A stretch of 35,660 bases of DNA. It comes from Bacteriovoracaceae bacterium (GTDB lineage: Bacteria; Bdellovibrionota; UBA2428). The notes beneath the pieces are model-generated. The model was not told where the DNA came from. It saw only the letters and a program-made list of their open reading frames with translations, and did no database searches. Where the stretch lies: contig CANIGN010000003.1 of NCBI GenBank assembly GCA_947467125.1, positions 1 through 35,660 of the forward strand, given 5' to 3'. Below, piece after piece: positions 26,943 through 35,660 of this stretch (positions within the stretch are counted from its first letter, which is position 1; every line of letters begins with the position of its first letter). A program made the translations under genes and the position numbers.

Positions 26943-27842
26943 TTAATTCGTAACTTCTTTTTGAAGCTCAAAATAGCGCAAGATTTTTTCAAGATGATCC
27001 CGGTTATGTAAGCTTGAAGACGATTTTATGACAGTACGTAAATCTTGAATAGCCGCCCGATAACGACCCATTCGAGCAAATAAGAAAGCACGTTCACGAA
27101 GAGCTTCTGTGCGTTCCACCGGACATAATTCTGACAGTGCTGTCAACACCCAGTACAAACGTGTGAGATCTTCTTTTTCAAAATAAATGGCACGTAAGTT
27201 TCGAAGCATGCGCGAAACAATTTCACGCGGATGAGCAATCTTTAAAGCCTCAGGACCAAAGGGAATCATTCCCTTTGTCCATGTTTCAAGGCGCTCTTTA
27301 CAATCATCAAGACTTAAAATTTTGGCTCCCTCAAAAGCATCAACAAACCATTCTTCGTTCGACTTTTTTTCAGAAGCTTTTTCACGATCCTTATCTTGAT
27401 CTAAAACTTTCACCAAGAAGTGACCTGGAAAACTAATTCCCGCAGCCTTAAGTTCAACCGCTCGACAAAGCTCCAAAAACACTAAGCTCAAAGTAATAGG
27501 GATACCCTTTCGACGAACAAGAACATCGTTCATAAAGGAATTTTTTACGTTGTAATAATTATTCGTGTCGCCCTGAAAACCCAGAGCCTCTCGAAAAACC
27601 GTCAGCAAAAACTCACTTTGCTCGCGAATAGATTTATTTTTAGGGAAATCCTTAAGAGCAGGCTTGAGCGATTCTCGAAAAGCCATCACCTGAGCCTTCA
27701 CATCAAGCGCGGGGTACTCAAGCTTTGAAACCCACATCCCCAACTCAATAGGATCCCAATCGTCTTTCGTAGGATCCTCAACTTTTTTGAGAAAAGAGGC
27801 CAGAGCTTCGATGGTTTTTTCTAGGGTATCTGGTGCAATCAT
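26943..27842 (-). CDS. SirB1-family transglutaminase-like/TPR protein
   Basis: 'VRRKGIPITLSLVFLELCRAVELKAAGISFPGHFLVK' (transglutaminase-like family 2 signature), C-terminal TPR-like helices. Confidence 0.85.
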   Translation of the reverse strand: MIAPDTLEKTIEALASFLKKVEDPTKDDWDPIELGMWVSKLEYPALDVKAQVMAFRESLKPALKDFPKNKSIREQSEFLLTVFREALGFQGDTNNYYNVKNSFMNDVLVRRKGIPITLSLVFLELCRAVELKAAGISFPGHFLVKVLDQDKDREKASEKKSNEEWFVDAFEGAKILSLDDCKERLETWTKGMIPFGPEALKIAHPREIVSRMLRNLRAIYFEKEDLTRLYWVLTALSELCPVERTEALRERAFLFARMGRYRAAIQDLRTVIKSSSSLHNRDHLEKILRYFELQKEVTN

Positions 27843-27932
27843 TTTAATCCATTCCTAGGGAAACCCGGCCACCTCGATAATCCCCCTGAACGCTTACATC
27901 TTATCGCTTTATGGAGTATTAATCTACTCACG

Positions 27933-29396
27933 ATGGCGCGGCGTCTTGGCATTTACACACTTGGACATTACTTGAGTCTTCCAAACGCTCTGAGTAAAAA
28001 AATCTGGAATCCCTTACTTAAAAACTATGAGACATGGGAACTGAGCTATCTCGATACGTCAAAAGCCCAAGATAAAGCAAATCTGGAAGAAACGCTTGAA
28101 GGGATGCTTTTAACGCATCAACAAATTCTCAAAGGCTTCTTTCCTCTAGTAGAAAGAGTTGAATGCCTTGAAAGAATAGAAGCTGAATTCTCTAAGAACT
28201 TCAACAACTTGGCTGCGATTCTATCCATGGAAATCCAAAAGCCCACTGCCCTAGCCCAACTTGAATGCGAGCGCTCGCTCGACACAATAAGAGCAACGAT
28301 TGAACTCGGAAGAGAATTACTCAAAAAACCCCTTACAAGAGAAGCCGAAGGTCGAGGCTCTTTTAGAGGATCATCTAGTGCAAGACCTCGAGGAATAGCC
28401 TTGGGCGTTACACCTTTCAATTTTCCCTATAACTTGAGTTTGCATAAAATTGCTCCCGCTCTTTTAGCGGGATCTCCTTTGATCTGGAGACCTTCTGAAA
28501 AATGCCAACTCACAAACCTTGCGCTGGTCGATGTACTTCATGCAGCAAAAGTTCCCGCAGGGCTCATCGCTTTTCTTCCCATGACTCATAAAAGTTTTTG
28601 GAACCTTTTAGAAGATTCACGAATAAATTGTGTTTCCTTTACGGGATCAGAAAAAATTGGCTGGCAAATAAGAGAGAGATTCAAGGGACCTCTTATTTTA
28701 GAACTTGGTGGAACAGCACCCGTCTACCTTGAAAAAATGAAAGACTTAGAACTTCAAAACGCTCTTAAAGAAATCGCAGTAAGTGCTTTTTCTTTTTCAG
28801 GACAAAGCTGCATCTCTGCTCAAAACTTAGCAATCCAAGAAGATATTTTTGAAGAAGCTGTTTCCCTACTCAAAAAAGAAGTTGATACATTTCCATCAGG
28901 AAGTGCAGACGCAGAAAAAGTTTTGTGTTCAGGAGTGATCGATGAAGACGCATACAATCGTATTCAAAAAACTCTCAATCATGCAACAAAAGATGGAGCT
29001 GAACTTTACTCTCAAAAGATATCGCCTCCAGAAAATGTTTTAAATTTTGTAGCCCCTACTCTTATTTTTAACCCTTCTGAGAAATTAAAAAGCGAGGAAC
29101 TCTTTGCACCCTTGCTAAACGTCTTTAAAGTTAAAAACATTGATGAATTTATAACTTTTGCAAATCACCTTCCTCATCGATTACAAGCTGCGATTTACTC
29201 GAGCGACTCAATGTCACTTGAAAAAGCTGAAAGAGAACTCGTCTTTGGAGGCGTTGCGCTGAATATTGCACCCTCTGTGCGCGTCGATTCCCTGCCTTAT
29301 GGAGGAAGAGGGCTCGCTGGATTAGGATCAGAAGATCCGCAAAGCAGTTATGAATTTTTTTCAGCAATGAAAACGATTTATGCAAAAAAGAATTAG
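27933..29396 (+). CDS. Aldehyde dehydrogenase family protein
   Basis: 'GVTPFNFPYNLSLHKIAPALLAGSPLIWRPSEK', 'SFTGSEKIGWQIRERFKGPLILELGGTAPVYL', catalytic Cys in 'SFSGQSCISAQNLAI'. Confidence 0.93.
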   Translation: MARRLGIYTLGHYLSLPNALSKKIWNPLLKNYETWELSYLDTSKAQDKANLEETLEGMLLTHQQILKGFFPLVERVECLERIEAEFSKNFNNLAAILSMEIQKPTALAQLECERSLDTIRATIELGRELLKKPLTREAEGRGSFRGSSSARPRGIALGVTPFNFPYNLSLHKIAPALLAGSPLIWRPSEKCQLTNLALVDVLHAAKVPAGLIAFLPMTHKSFWNLLEDSRINCVSFTGSEKIGWQIRERFKGPLILELGGTAPVYLEKMKDLELQNALKEIAVSAFSFSGQSCISAQNLAIQEDIFEEAVSLLKKEVDTFPSGSADAEKVLCSGVIDEDAYNRIQKTLNHATKDGAELYSQKISPPENVLNFVAPTLIFNPSEKLKSEELFAPLLNVFKVKNIDEFITFANHLPHRLQAAIYSSDSMSLEKAERELVFGGVALNIAPSVRVDSLPYGGRGLAGLGSEDPQSSYEFFSAMKTIYAKKN

Positions 29397-29404
29397 GAGA
29401 AAAC

Positions 29405-30370
29405 ATGACTTTTAAAAATATAAAATCAACAGCACTTCTTCTTTTAACAATGCAGCTATCTTTTGCAGAAGACATCACTCCAAAGATTGGTTTACTTTTA
29501 CAAACCTGGGCCTTCAACGATACAACTCTTGAGGCAAAGGCTAATTTTCGAATTCGAAGAGCCGAAATAAAATTAGGCGGAAAAACCAGTCCGGAATTAA
29601 GATACTTTGTATCCATTGATCCGGCAAAAAGTTTAAAAGAAGGCGCCGTGTCCAAAGCGAACGATAATAAAATTCTTCAGGATCTCGGTATTGAATACTC
29701 TCTCACTCCAGAATTTAAAATCACCGCAGGACAGTTCAAAGCTCCGAACACAGTAGAAAGTTTTACCTCGTCTTCTGAACTTCTATTAGCAGAACGCGCA
29801 ATCCAAAGCAGGAGCTACGGAGATAACCGTGAAACCGGCCTCATGCTGAGCTTTGAAAACGAAAAACTCAAAACGAAACTCATGCTTTCGAACGGTGGAA
29901 AAACAAACACAAACGATGACAATTCTGCAAAAGATCTAAACGCAAGAATTGATTACATGCCCACTGAAAACATAAGCCTTGGTACTTTTGCTACCTACGT
30001 AGACACAAGACAAAGCAAAGCTTACAGAAATGGTGCAAACTTTAAATTCTCATGGAACTCGTTCACCCTAGCAGCTGAAGGAATCACCGGAAAAGAAGCG
30101 GGTACTCCCTTTACTGGCTATTACGCAGATTTGTTTTATGACTATAAAACAATCCTCTTGCCAGTTGTCCGTTACGAATACCTTGACGCAAACAATCTCG
30201 TCTCACATATTTACAATATTGGACTCAGCTATAAACTTTTAGAATCCAAAGCCAAACTCCAACTTAATTATGCATTCTTAGATAATGCAACAACAGATAT
30301 GGGTTCACCAAAAACATTAAATGCATCAAAGGGAAGCCTCGTGATTGCCAACTTCCAACTCTCTTTTTAA
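29405..30370 (+). CDS. Phosphate-selective porin O/P-like outer-membrane porin
   Basis: Signal peptide; 'FRIRRAEIKLGGKTSPELRYFVSIDPAK', 'DLGIEYSLTPEFKITAGQFKAPNTVESFTSSSELLLAERA' typical of the porin O/P family; AGGAG SD. Confidence 0.8.
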   Translation: MTFKNIKSTALLLLTMQLSFAEDITPKIGLLLQTWAFNDTTLEAKANFRIRRAEIKLGGKTSPELRYFVSIDPAKSLKEGAVSKANDNKILQDLGIEYSLTPEFKITAGQFKAPNTVESFTSSSELLLAERAIQSRSYGDNRETGLMLSFENEKLKTKLMLSNGGKTNTNDDNSAKDLNARIDYMPTENISLGTFATYVDTRQSKAYRNGANFKFSWNSFTLAAEGITGKEAGTPFTGYYADLFYDYKTILLPVVRYEYLDANNLVSHIYNIGLSYKLLESKAKLQLNYAFLDNATTDMGSPKTLNASKGSLVIANFQLSF

Positions 30371-30379
30371 GCTCTTCTC

Positions 30380-31846
30380 ATGCAAACTTACGGACAAGTT
30401 CTTGAGCATTGGAAAAAAATTGAAACTCTAGGATCTGCTCAGAGTATTTTATACTGGGACATGGAAACTTACATGCCCGAAGGTTCCACTCCTACGCGCC
30501 AAGCTCACTTAACTCTCATAAGCGGACTTATTCACCAGTGGACAAATGATCCAAAATTTAAAGAAGCTGTCCTTTCTCAAAAAATTAAAGCTTCTAATGA
30601 AATTGAAAAAAGAAATCTGGAACTTTGGACAAAAAGCATTCTTGTAAGTTCTGCTGTAGACGAAAAATTCGTCGCAAAATTTTCTAAGATTTCTACAGAA
30701 TGTAACGTCAAATGGAGAGCAGCCAAAAAAGACTCCAACTTTAAAAGTATTGAACCACTTTTTAAGGAATTAGTTTCACTTTGTCGTGAAAACTTAGAAA
30801 AAATAAAAAACCTTCCTGATCTCAAATCTCGCTATGCAAACAAGAGTCTCTATGGAGTGGCCTTCGATCAATTTGAACCTGGTCTTGATATTACGGAGAT
30901 GGAAAAGCTTCTCACCAATCTCTGCAAAGGAACAAAAGATCGCCTTCCTCAATTCATCGAAAAAGCGCAGAAAAATAAAAAAGATATTCAAATCGACCCC
31001 AAACTCATCAACAAAGAATTCTGCAAAGATCTTATGGGTAAATTTGCTTTTGATTTTACGAAAGGCCGCCTCGATGAAAGCACCCACCCCTTTTGTGGTG
31101 GCACCACAGGGGACGTGCGTCTCACAACAAGGCTCAACCCTACAGATGCCGTAGAGGATTTATTCAGCACTTTGCACGAACTTGGTCACGCACTCTACGA
31201 ACAAGGTCTTCCCGAAAAAACAGCTTACGAGCCTGCCGGAAAAGCTTGCTCGATGGGCGTTCATGAATCACAAAGCCGCTTTCTTGAAAACTTCATTGGT
31301 CGCTCTCGCGCTTTTAGCAATTATCTTGCTCAAAAATTAAACGTTGATGCAGAAGCACTCTATTCACGCCTAAACCCCATCAAACTCGACTACATTCGGG
31401 TTGATTCCGATGAAGTTACATACAACTTCCATATTCTTTTACGTTTTGAAATGGAACGTGACCTCATGGAAGGAAAACTTGAAGTCAAAGACCTTCCTGA
31501 AAAATGGAATGCTCGCTTTCAAGAACTCACAGGACTTAAAGTCACGAAAGACTCCTTGGGTTGTTTGCAGGATACTCATTGGTATTCAGGTTCTTTTGGA
31601 TACTTTCCCTCTTACAGTTTAGGAAATATGTTTGCAGCAGAATTGTTCGTTGATTTTCAAAAAGCTCATCCCGATTGGAGTGAAAAAGTTTCACAGGGCC
31701 ACTTTGAATTTGTGCGCAACTTTATGGCCGATCGAGTGTATCCTCTAGCCGCTCACTACGATTCACCCGAAACAATGCAAAAAATCATTGGCCGCAAAGT
31801 CTCCGAACAAACCTTGCTCCAATATTTTGATAAAAAATTTGGGTAA
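30380..31846 (+). CDS. Thermostable carboxypeptidase 1 family (peptidase M32)
   Basis: 'SAQSILYWDMETYMPEGSTPTR', zinc motif 'LHELGHALYEQGLP', 'GVHESQSRFLENFIGRS'. Confidence 0.95.
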   Translation: MQTYGQVLEHWKKIETLGSAQSILYWDMETYMPEGSTPTRQAHLTLISGLIHQWTNDPKFKEAVLSQKIKASNEIEKRNLELWTKSILVSSAVDEKFVAKFSKISTECNVKWRAAKKDSNFKSIEPLFKELVSLCRENLEKIKNLPDLKSRYANKSLYGVAFDQFEPGLDITEMEKLLTNLCKGTKDRLPQFIEKAQKNKKDIQIDPKLINKEFCKDLMGKFAFDFTKGRLDESTHPFCGGTTGDVRLTTRLNPTDAVEDLFSTLHELGHALYEQGLPEKTAYEPAGKACSMGVHESQSRFLENFIGRSRAFSNYLAQKLNVDAEALYSRLNPIKLDYIRVDSDEVTYNFHILLRFEMERDLMEGKLEVKDLPEKWNARFQELTGLKVTKDSLGCLQDTHWYSGSFGYFPSYSLGNMFAAELFVDFQKAHPDWSEKVSQGHFEFVRNFMADRVYPLAAHYDSPETMQKIIGRKVSEQTLLQYFDKKFG

Positions 31847-31858
31847 AGGTTAAAAAAA

Positions 31859-33277
31859 CTAAATAAACTCGGACATGCTCTTTAACAGAAGTCGCTGAGT
31901 GATTTGTTTGATTTTGTTTTGAGCAAGCGAACCATCGCCAAAACGATCTTTCCAAGCAGAAACAGGAATGACAGCCTTCGCCATACTTCTATGCCCACCA
32001 GCCGAACCTAATTTGTCAAAATTTTCTTTAAAAATTTCTCCGCAATGAAGATCGTTTTCCCAGTTTCGACCAGAAATAACAATCGAATCATCCACAATAC
32101 CTGCAGCCGCCGCCAAGCGAACTCCATGAATTTGAGATACAAAATCTGCCGCTTGAGGAATCCAATCTTCAGTAACAATGTCTGGTAGAACAATCACTCC
32201 TAAGCTAGAGCGAATTTTAAAAGTCTTAAGAGACCGTCGCAAAGAATCAATATACCCCACGGGTAGTTCAGGACGTTCTATTTTTCGCAACTGCGGTCCA
32301 TTCACTTTTGGAAAAAGAGTTACAAAAGCTTCAAGATCTTTCTCCGAAACTCCACGATTAAAAAACAAAGTGTCGGATTTGATTCCGTAGTGAAGAGCTG
32401 TCGCCAAACGATGACTCACCTCTACTCCTGCAGCTTCAAGATAGAGAGTAAAAAGAGTTGAAATTGATCCTAGCTCTTCATCAATCTCCACCCACTCACA
32501 CAAATCGAGTGCAGGACTCTCTCCACGAGGATGATGATCGATCACGACATCACAGCGAATATCTCGACCTTTAAAGAAAGAAGGCTGACAATCTACAAAA
32601 ACGATTTTATCAAATTCGTTGATCGTTTTTTCAGTAACACGTTCTACTTCGATTTCAAGAAGTTGAACCATCGCTAAGTTTTCGGGGCGAGAAATACGAC
32701 CAAAAGAAACAATCGGAGCTGTCTGTGCATTTCTTCCCAAAATTTTTCGAAGTGCAAGAGCTCCCGCTAAACCATCTGGATCAGGATCATCTTGTAATAA
32801 AATCGCAACTCGTTCCGCGTCTACTAGTAAATTCTGCAGACCTACAATTTTGGATTGTATGCCCAAAAGATCCAGCTCATGAGCAAAACCCGACTCCATG
32901 AGATCTTTCCAGGCAACACTTCGCCGAACTTGGCCGAGAGCTGTTTTAGAAATTCGAGTTCCAAGTCTGAGGATCTGAATAGTGGGCAGTCGGCTTTTTA
33001 AAATACTTTCAACTTCTTCAGTACGATGAATATCCTCAAAACCTAAAATAGCGACAACATTTTTTCTAGCAGGATCAGGAAGAGAGCACTCTTCTGCAGC
33101 TAAACGAGGACTTTCAACAGAACGACCCACAAAGCTTGATCCGTTTGTAGGAGTGATGATCCAACCGCGGCCATCAATCCAAAGACCCAGAGCACTTTTA
33201 GCAGAGAGAATTGTTGTTATACTTTCAGCAGGCCAGCTCTGATCTGCAAAAACATAATAAAGCGTCGAACGGGCCAC
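31859..33277 (-). CDS. DHH-family phosphoesterase with N-terminal extension
   Basis: 'DDPDPDGLAGALALRKIL', 'VDCQPSF', 'VIDHHPRGE', C-terminal DHHA1-like 'GSAGGHRSMAKAVIP'. GTG start. Confidence 0.9.
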   Translation of the reverse strand: MARSTLYYVFADQSWPAESITTILSAKSALGLWIDGRGWIITPTNGSSFVGRSVESPRLAAEECSLPDPARKNVVAILGFEDIHRTEEVESILKSRLPTIQILRLGTRISKTALGQVRRSVAWKDLMESGFAHELDLLGIQSKIVGLQNLLVDAERVAILLQDDPDPDGLAGALALRKILGRNAQTAPIVSFGRISRPENLAMVQLLEIEVERVTEKTINEFDKIVFVDCQPSFFKGRDIRCDVVIDHHPRGESPALDLCEWVEIDEELGSISTLFTLYLEAAGVEVSHRLATALHYGIKSDTLFFNRGVSEKDLEAFVTLFPKVNGPQLRKIERPELPVGYIDSLRRSLKTFKIRSSLGVIVLPDIVTEDWIPQAADFVSQIHGVRLAAAAGIVDDSIVISGRNWENDLHCGEIFKENFDKLGSAGGHRSMAKAVIPVSAWKDRFGDGSLAQNKIKQITQRLLLKSMSEFI

Positions 33278-33335
33278 AATCTAATTTTTATCATCCTCAA
33301 GGAACATGTCCAGACAAGCTGTTCGCGTTCGAGAA

Positions 33336-34157
33336 TTATTCTGCGTTCATTTTCGTTTCATCTAAAGCAGTCTTATTTTCTTTATTTTTAATAGCTGTGT
33401 TCACTAAAAACCTGATTAAATTCGAGCGCTTAGCTCCGCCCAACAAAACCCTTAAATCCTCGTGCAAAGACGCGTCATTGACCAAAGCACCTAAAGTTCC
33501 CTCGCCCTTATCAACTTTCGCCAACACTGAATCCAAGTGAGTGAGGCTTTGATCTAATTTTTGTCCCCAATTGCCTTGAGTGTTTTTTTTCAAATTTGCA
33601 GAAGCTGTCACCATATTTTCTAAAATTTCATCGATTCTTTTTCCAGTTTTTCCACCTTTAAAAATAATCGACATATTCTGGGTGAGTTCGCGAATATTCT
33701 CTAAAGCCTCTCCGCCCTTTTCTAGATATCCTTGAAGTCCTGCGTCTTCATGGCTTCCAACTCGAGCATCTTCTTGCAAAAGATCTCCACCTTCTCCTTC
33801 GAGCAACACTAATGTTTTATCACCCAACATACCCGCTGATGAAATCTCAGCCTTTAGACTGGAACGCAATCGATCACGGTAACGACCCTCAACAGAAAAT
33901 CCAATCAAAACTCCTCTCTCACCAGGAGGCGGAAGCGCTTTGCGAAGGACGCGGCCCACATCCACACCCGACATGTAAACAGGTGCCCCCACGTTTAATC
34001 CACGAGCATCTTTAAAAAGAGCATTGAGTCTTAATTCGCTATTGAAGACTCCACTTCCCCCCATGAAGACAACAAATCCCGCACCCACAATCAGGGTTAC
34101 AAGAACAAATAATCCAACAATGAGGGTTGATGATCCTTTAGCGTTCGGTGCTTCCAT
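33336..34157 (-). CDS. mlaD: MlaD/MCE-family substrate-binding protein
   Basis: N-terminal TM (LIVGLFVLVTLIVGAGFVVFM) then MCE domain 'LNALFKDARGLNVGAPVYMSGVDVGRV'. Confidence 0.92.
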   Translation of the reverse strand: MEAPNAKGSSTLIVGLFVLVTLIVGAGFVVFMGGSGVFNSELRLNALFKDARGLNVGAPVYMSGVDVGRVLRKALPPPGERGVLIGFSVEGRYRDRLRSSLKAEISSAGMLGDKTLVLLEGEGGDLLQEDARVGSHEDAGLQGYLEKGGEALENIRELTQNMSIIFKGGKTGKRIDEILENMVTASANLKKNTQGNWGQKLDQSLTHLDSVLAKVDKGEGTLGALVNDASLHEDLRVLLGGAKRSNLIRFLVNTAIKNKENKTALDETKMNAE

Positions 34158-34881
34158 TTGTTACTCCTGTCATAAACTCTTCAATGCGTTTGTCTTTACG
34201 CATTTCTGCAACGGTTCCTGAAACAACTATCTTTCCATCTTTCAAAAGCGATATCCGCTCAGACACTGCAATCGCAGTGGGCATATCATGAGTTACAAGG
34301 ATTCCCGATTTTCCACGTTTTTTGAGATCGAGCATAATATCTTGAATGACGCGAGTGTTGAGGGGATCAAGCCCCGCAGTGGGCTCATCGTACAAAATAA
34401 TTTCAGGATCAAGAATAATCGCGCGCGCTAAACCCGCTCTTTTTTGCATTCCACCAGATAAATCAGAGGGAAATAAGTTTTCGGTTCCCTGCAGACCAAT
34501 CAACTCAAGAATTTCTTTCACGCGTTTCTTTTTTTGTGCTTTTGACAAATTTGTATGCGCATCGAGAGGATAGAGTAAATTTTCTTCGACTGTGAAGGAA
34601 TCAAAAAGCGCTCCGTTTTGAAAAGCATAGGCGATTTCTTTGCGCACTTTAAACCAATCTTCTTCAGAGTAAGAAGACATGTTTTGACCTTTGTAGCGCA
34701 TCGTTCCTGAATCAGGTTTCTCAAGGCCGATAAGAGCTCTTAAGAAAACGCTTTTTCCAGAGCCACTTTGGCCCAATAAGCAAACAATTTCTCCCTTTTG
34801 GAGATTAAAGTTAACACCTTTATGAACCAATTTAGATCCGTAACTTTTTTTAAAATCTAAAACTTCTACAAGAGGATCCAT
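34138..34881 (-). CDS. mlaF: MlaF-type ABC transporter ATP-binding protein
   Basis: Walker A 'GQSGSGKSV', signature 'LSGGMQKRAGLARAI', Walker B 'IILYDEPTAGLDP'. Start at ATG 34881 preceded by GAGGAG SD. Confidence 0.95.
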   Translation of the reverse strand: MDPLVEVLDFKKSYGSKLVHKGVNFNLQKGEIVCLLGQSGSGKSVFLRALIGLEKPDSGTMRYKGQNMSSYSEEDWFKVRKEIAYAFQNGALFDSFTVEENLLYPLDAHTNLSKAQKKKRVKEILELIGLQGTENLFPSDLSGGMQKRAGLARAIILDPEIILYDEPTAGLDPLNTRVIQDIMLDLKKRGKSGILVTHDMPTAIAVSERISLLKDGKIVVSGTVAEMRKDKRIEEFMTGVTNGSTER

Positions 34882-34883
34882 AT

Positions 34884-35660
34884 TCAACTCCTCATCATTT
34901 CGTGTTCGATCATCCACAAAAGTTTTGTGAGAACAAAGTCTGCAATCAAAATGACAATAGAAGATTTAACGACAGCATCTGTTGTGGCATTTCCTACTCC
35001 TACAGTTCCACCACGAGCACGATATCCTTCGTTGCAACTAATCGTTGAAATCAAAAACCCAAAGACCAATCCCTTCAACAAACCACCCACAACGTCGCGA
35101 GTGTTGATAATTTCAAACGACTTAAAAAAGTAATCATGTGCCTGAAGCCCTAACTGAGAAGAGGACGCCATCATCCCGCCAAACACTCCAACTAAATCAG
35201 CAAGCAAAGTCAGCAAAGGCGTTACGAGTGTCAGAGCTAAAACCTTGGGTGCAATCACTTTGCGAATAGGATCCGTGCCCAAAGCACGAATCGCATCGAT
35301 CTGCTGGCTGACTTTCATCGAAGCGATTTGTGCAGCCATTCCCGCTCCCACTCGACCCGAAAGCATGAGTGCCGTAAAGATCGGACCTAACTCACGACAC
35401 AAAGAAATCGCAACGATCTTGGGTACGTAGTACTTTGCACCAAAACGCTCGAGACCAAAACCAAATTGAATAGCAAGAACCAATCCCGTTGATAAAGCTG
35501 CGACAAAAACGATGAGGAATGATTGCACTCCGAGCATATTCATTTCGTAAGTCAGTTCTGAAAATGCGGGAGGTTTTTTGATCCACACACGAATCGTCTC
35601 AGCGGTGAGTAAAGAATACTCGCCCAAAGCCTCTATTTGCTGAAAGGTTCTTTTCTTTAA
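34884..35660 (-). CDS. mlaE: MlaE-type ABC permease, 5' end outside window
   Basis: 'QFGFGLERFGAKYYVPKIVAISLCRELGPIFTALMLSGRVGAGMAAQIASMKVSQQIDAIRALGTDP'. Frame stays open upstream of the track's TTG start (LKKRTFQQIEALGEYS) to the window edge. Confidence 0.94.
   Translation of the reverse strand, partial: LKKRTFQQIEALGEYSLLTAETIRVWIKKPPAFSELTYEMNMLGVQSFLIVFVAALSTGLVLAIQFGFGLERFGAKYYVPKIVAISLCRELGPIFTALMLSGRVGAGMAAQIASMKVSQQIDAIRALGTDPIRKVIAPKVLALTLVTPLLTLLADLVGVFGGMMASSSQLGLQAHDYFFKSFEIINTRDVVGGLLKGLVFGFLISTISCNEGYRARGGTVGVGNATTDAVVKSSIVILIADFVLTKLLWMIEHEMMRS

Noticed and set aside
1-35660. Mobile element, prophage, defence island or CRISPR array
   Set aside because: No transposase, integrase, phage, restriction or Cas-like proteins and no spaced direct repeats were seen; gene content is mostly housekeeping.

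Overview
The window reads as a compact, AT-leaning (estimated by eye) bacterial chromosome segment with almost wall-to-wall coding. The gene set and ordering suggest a Bdellovibrionota/Deltaproteobacteria-like organism, but this is inference and no search was run. I see no rRNA, tRNA, CRISPR array, transposase or prophage. Main blocks: (i) mpl (3' partial) / serine hydrolase / BamB-like / YfgM-like genes on the minus strand; (ii) beta-barrel OMP and MAPEG; (iii) a UvrC that stops before the usual C-terminal HhH domain; (iv) exported GH15 glucoamylase-like enzyme followed by PTS IIB-IIA, HPr and EI with no EIIC; (v) rpsB-tsf-pyrH-frr-uppS-cdsA-rseP-ruvX-mltG; (vi) FHA protein, OMP, pdxS-pdxT, an unidentified exported protein and an orphan Wzc-like protein with degenerate nucleotide-binding motifs; (vii) SirB1/TPR-like, ALDH, porin, M32 carboxypeptidase, DHH phosphoesterase and an Mla operon (mlaE-mlaF-mlaD). 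The strongest non-coding signal is a multi-helix RNA candidate immediately upstream of rpsB. A 9-bp closing stem encloses two 7-bp hairpins, and a putative extended -10 promoter would place the transcript start at the foot of the closing stem. A second recurring signal is a -10-like hexamer exactly 6 nt before the start codon of several genes lacking an obvious Shine-Dalgarno, suggesting leaderless transcription.
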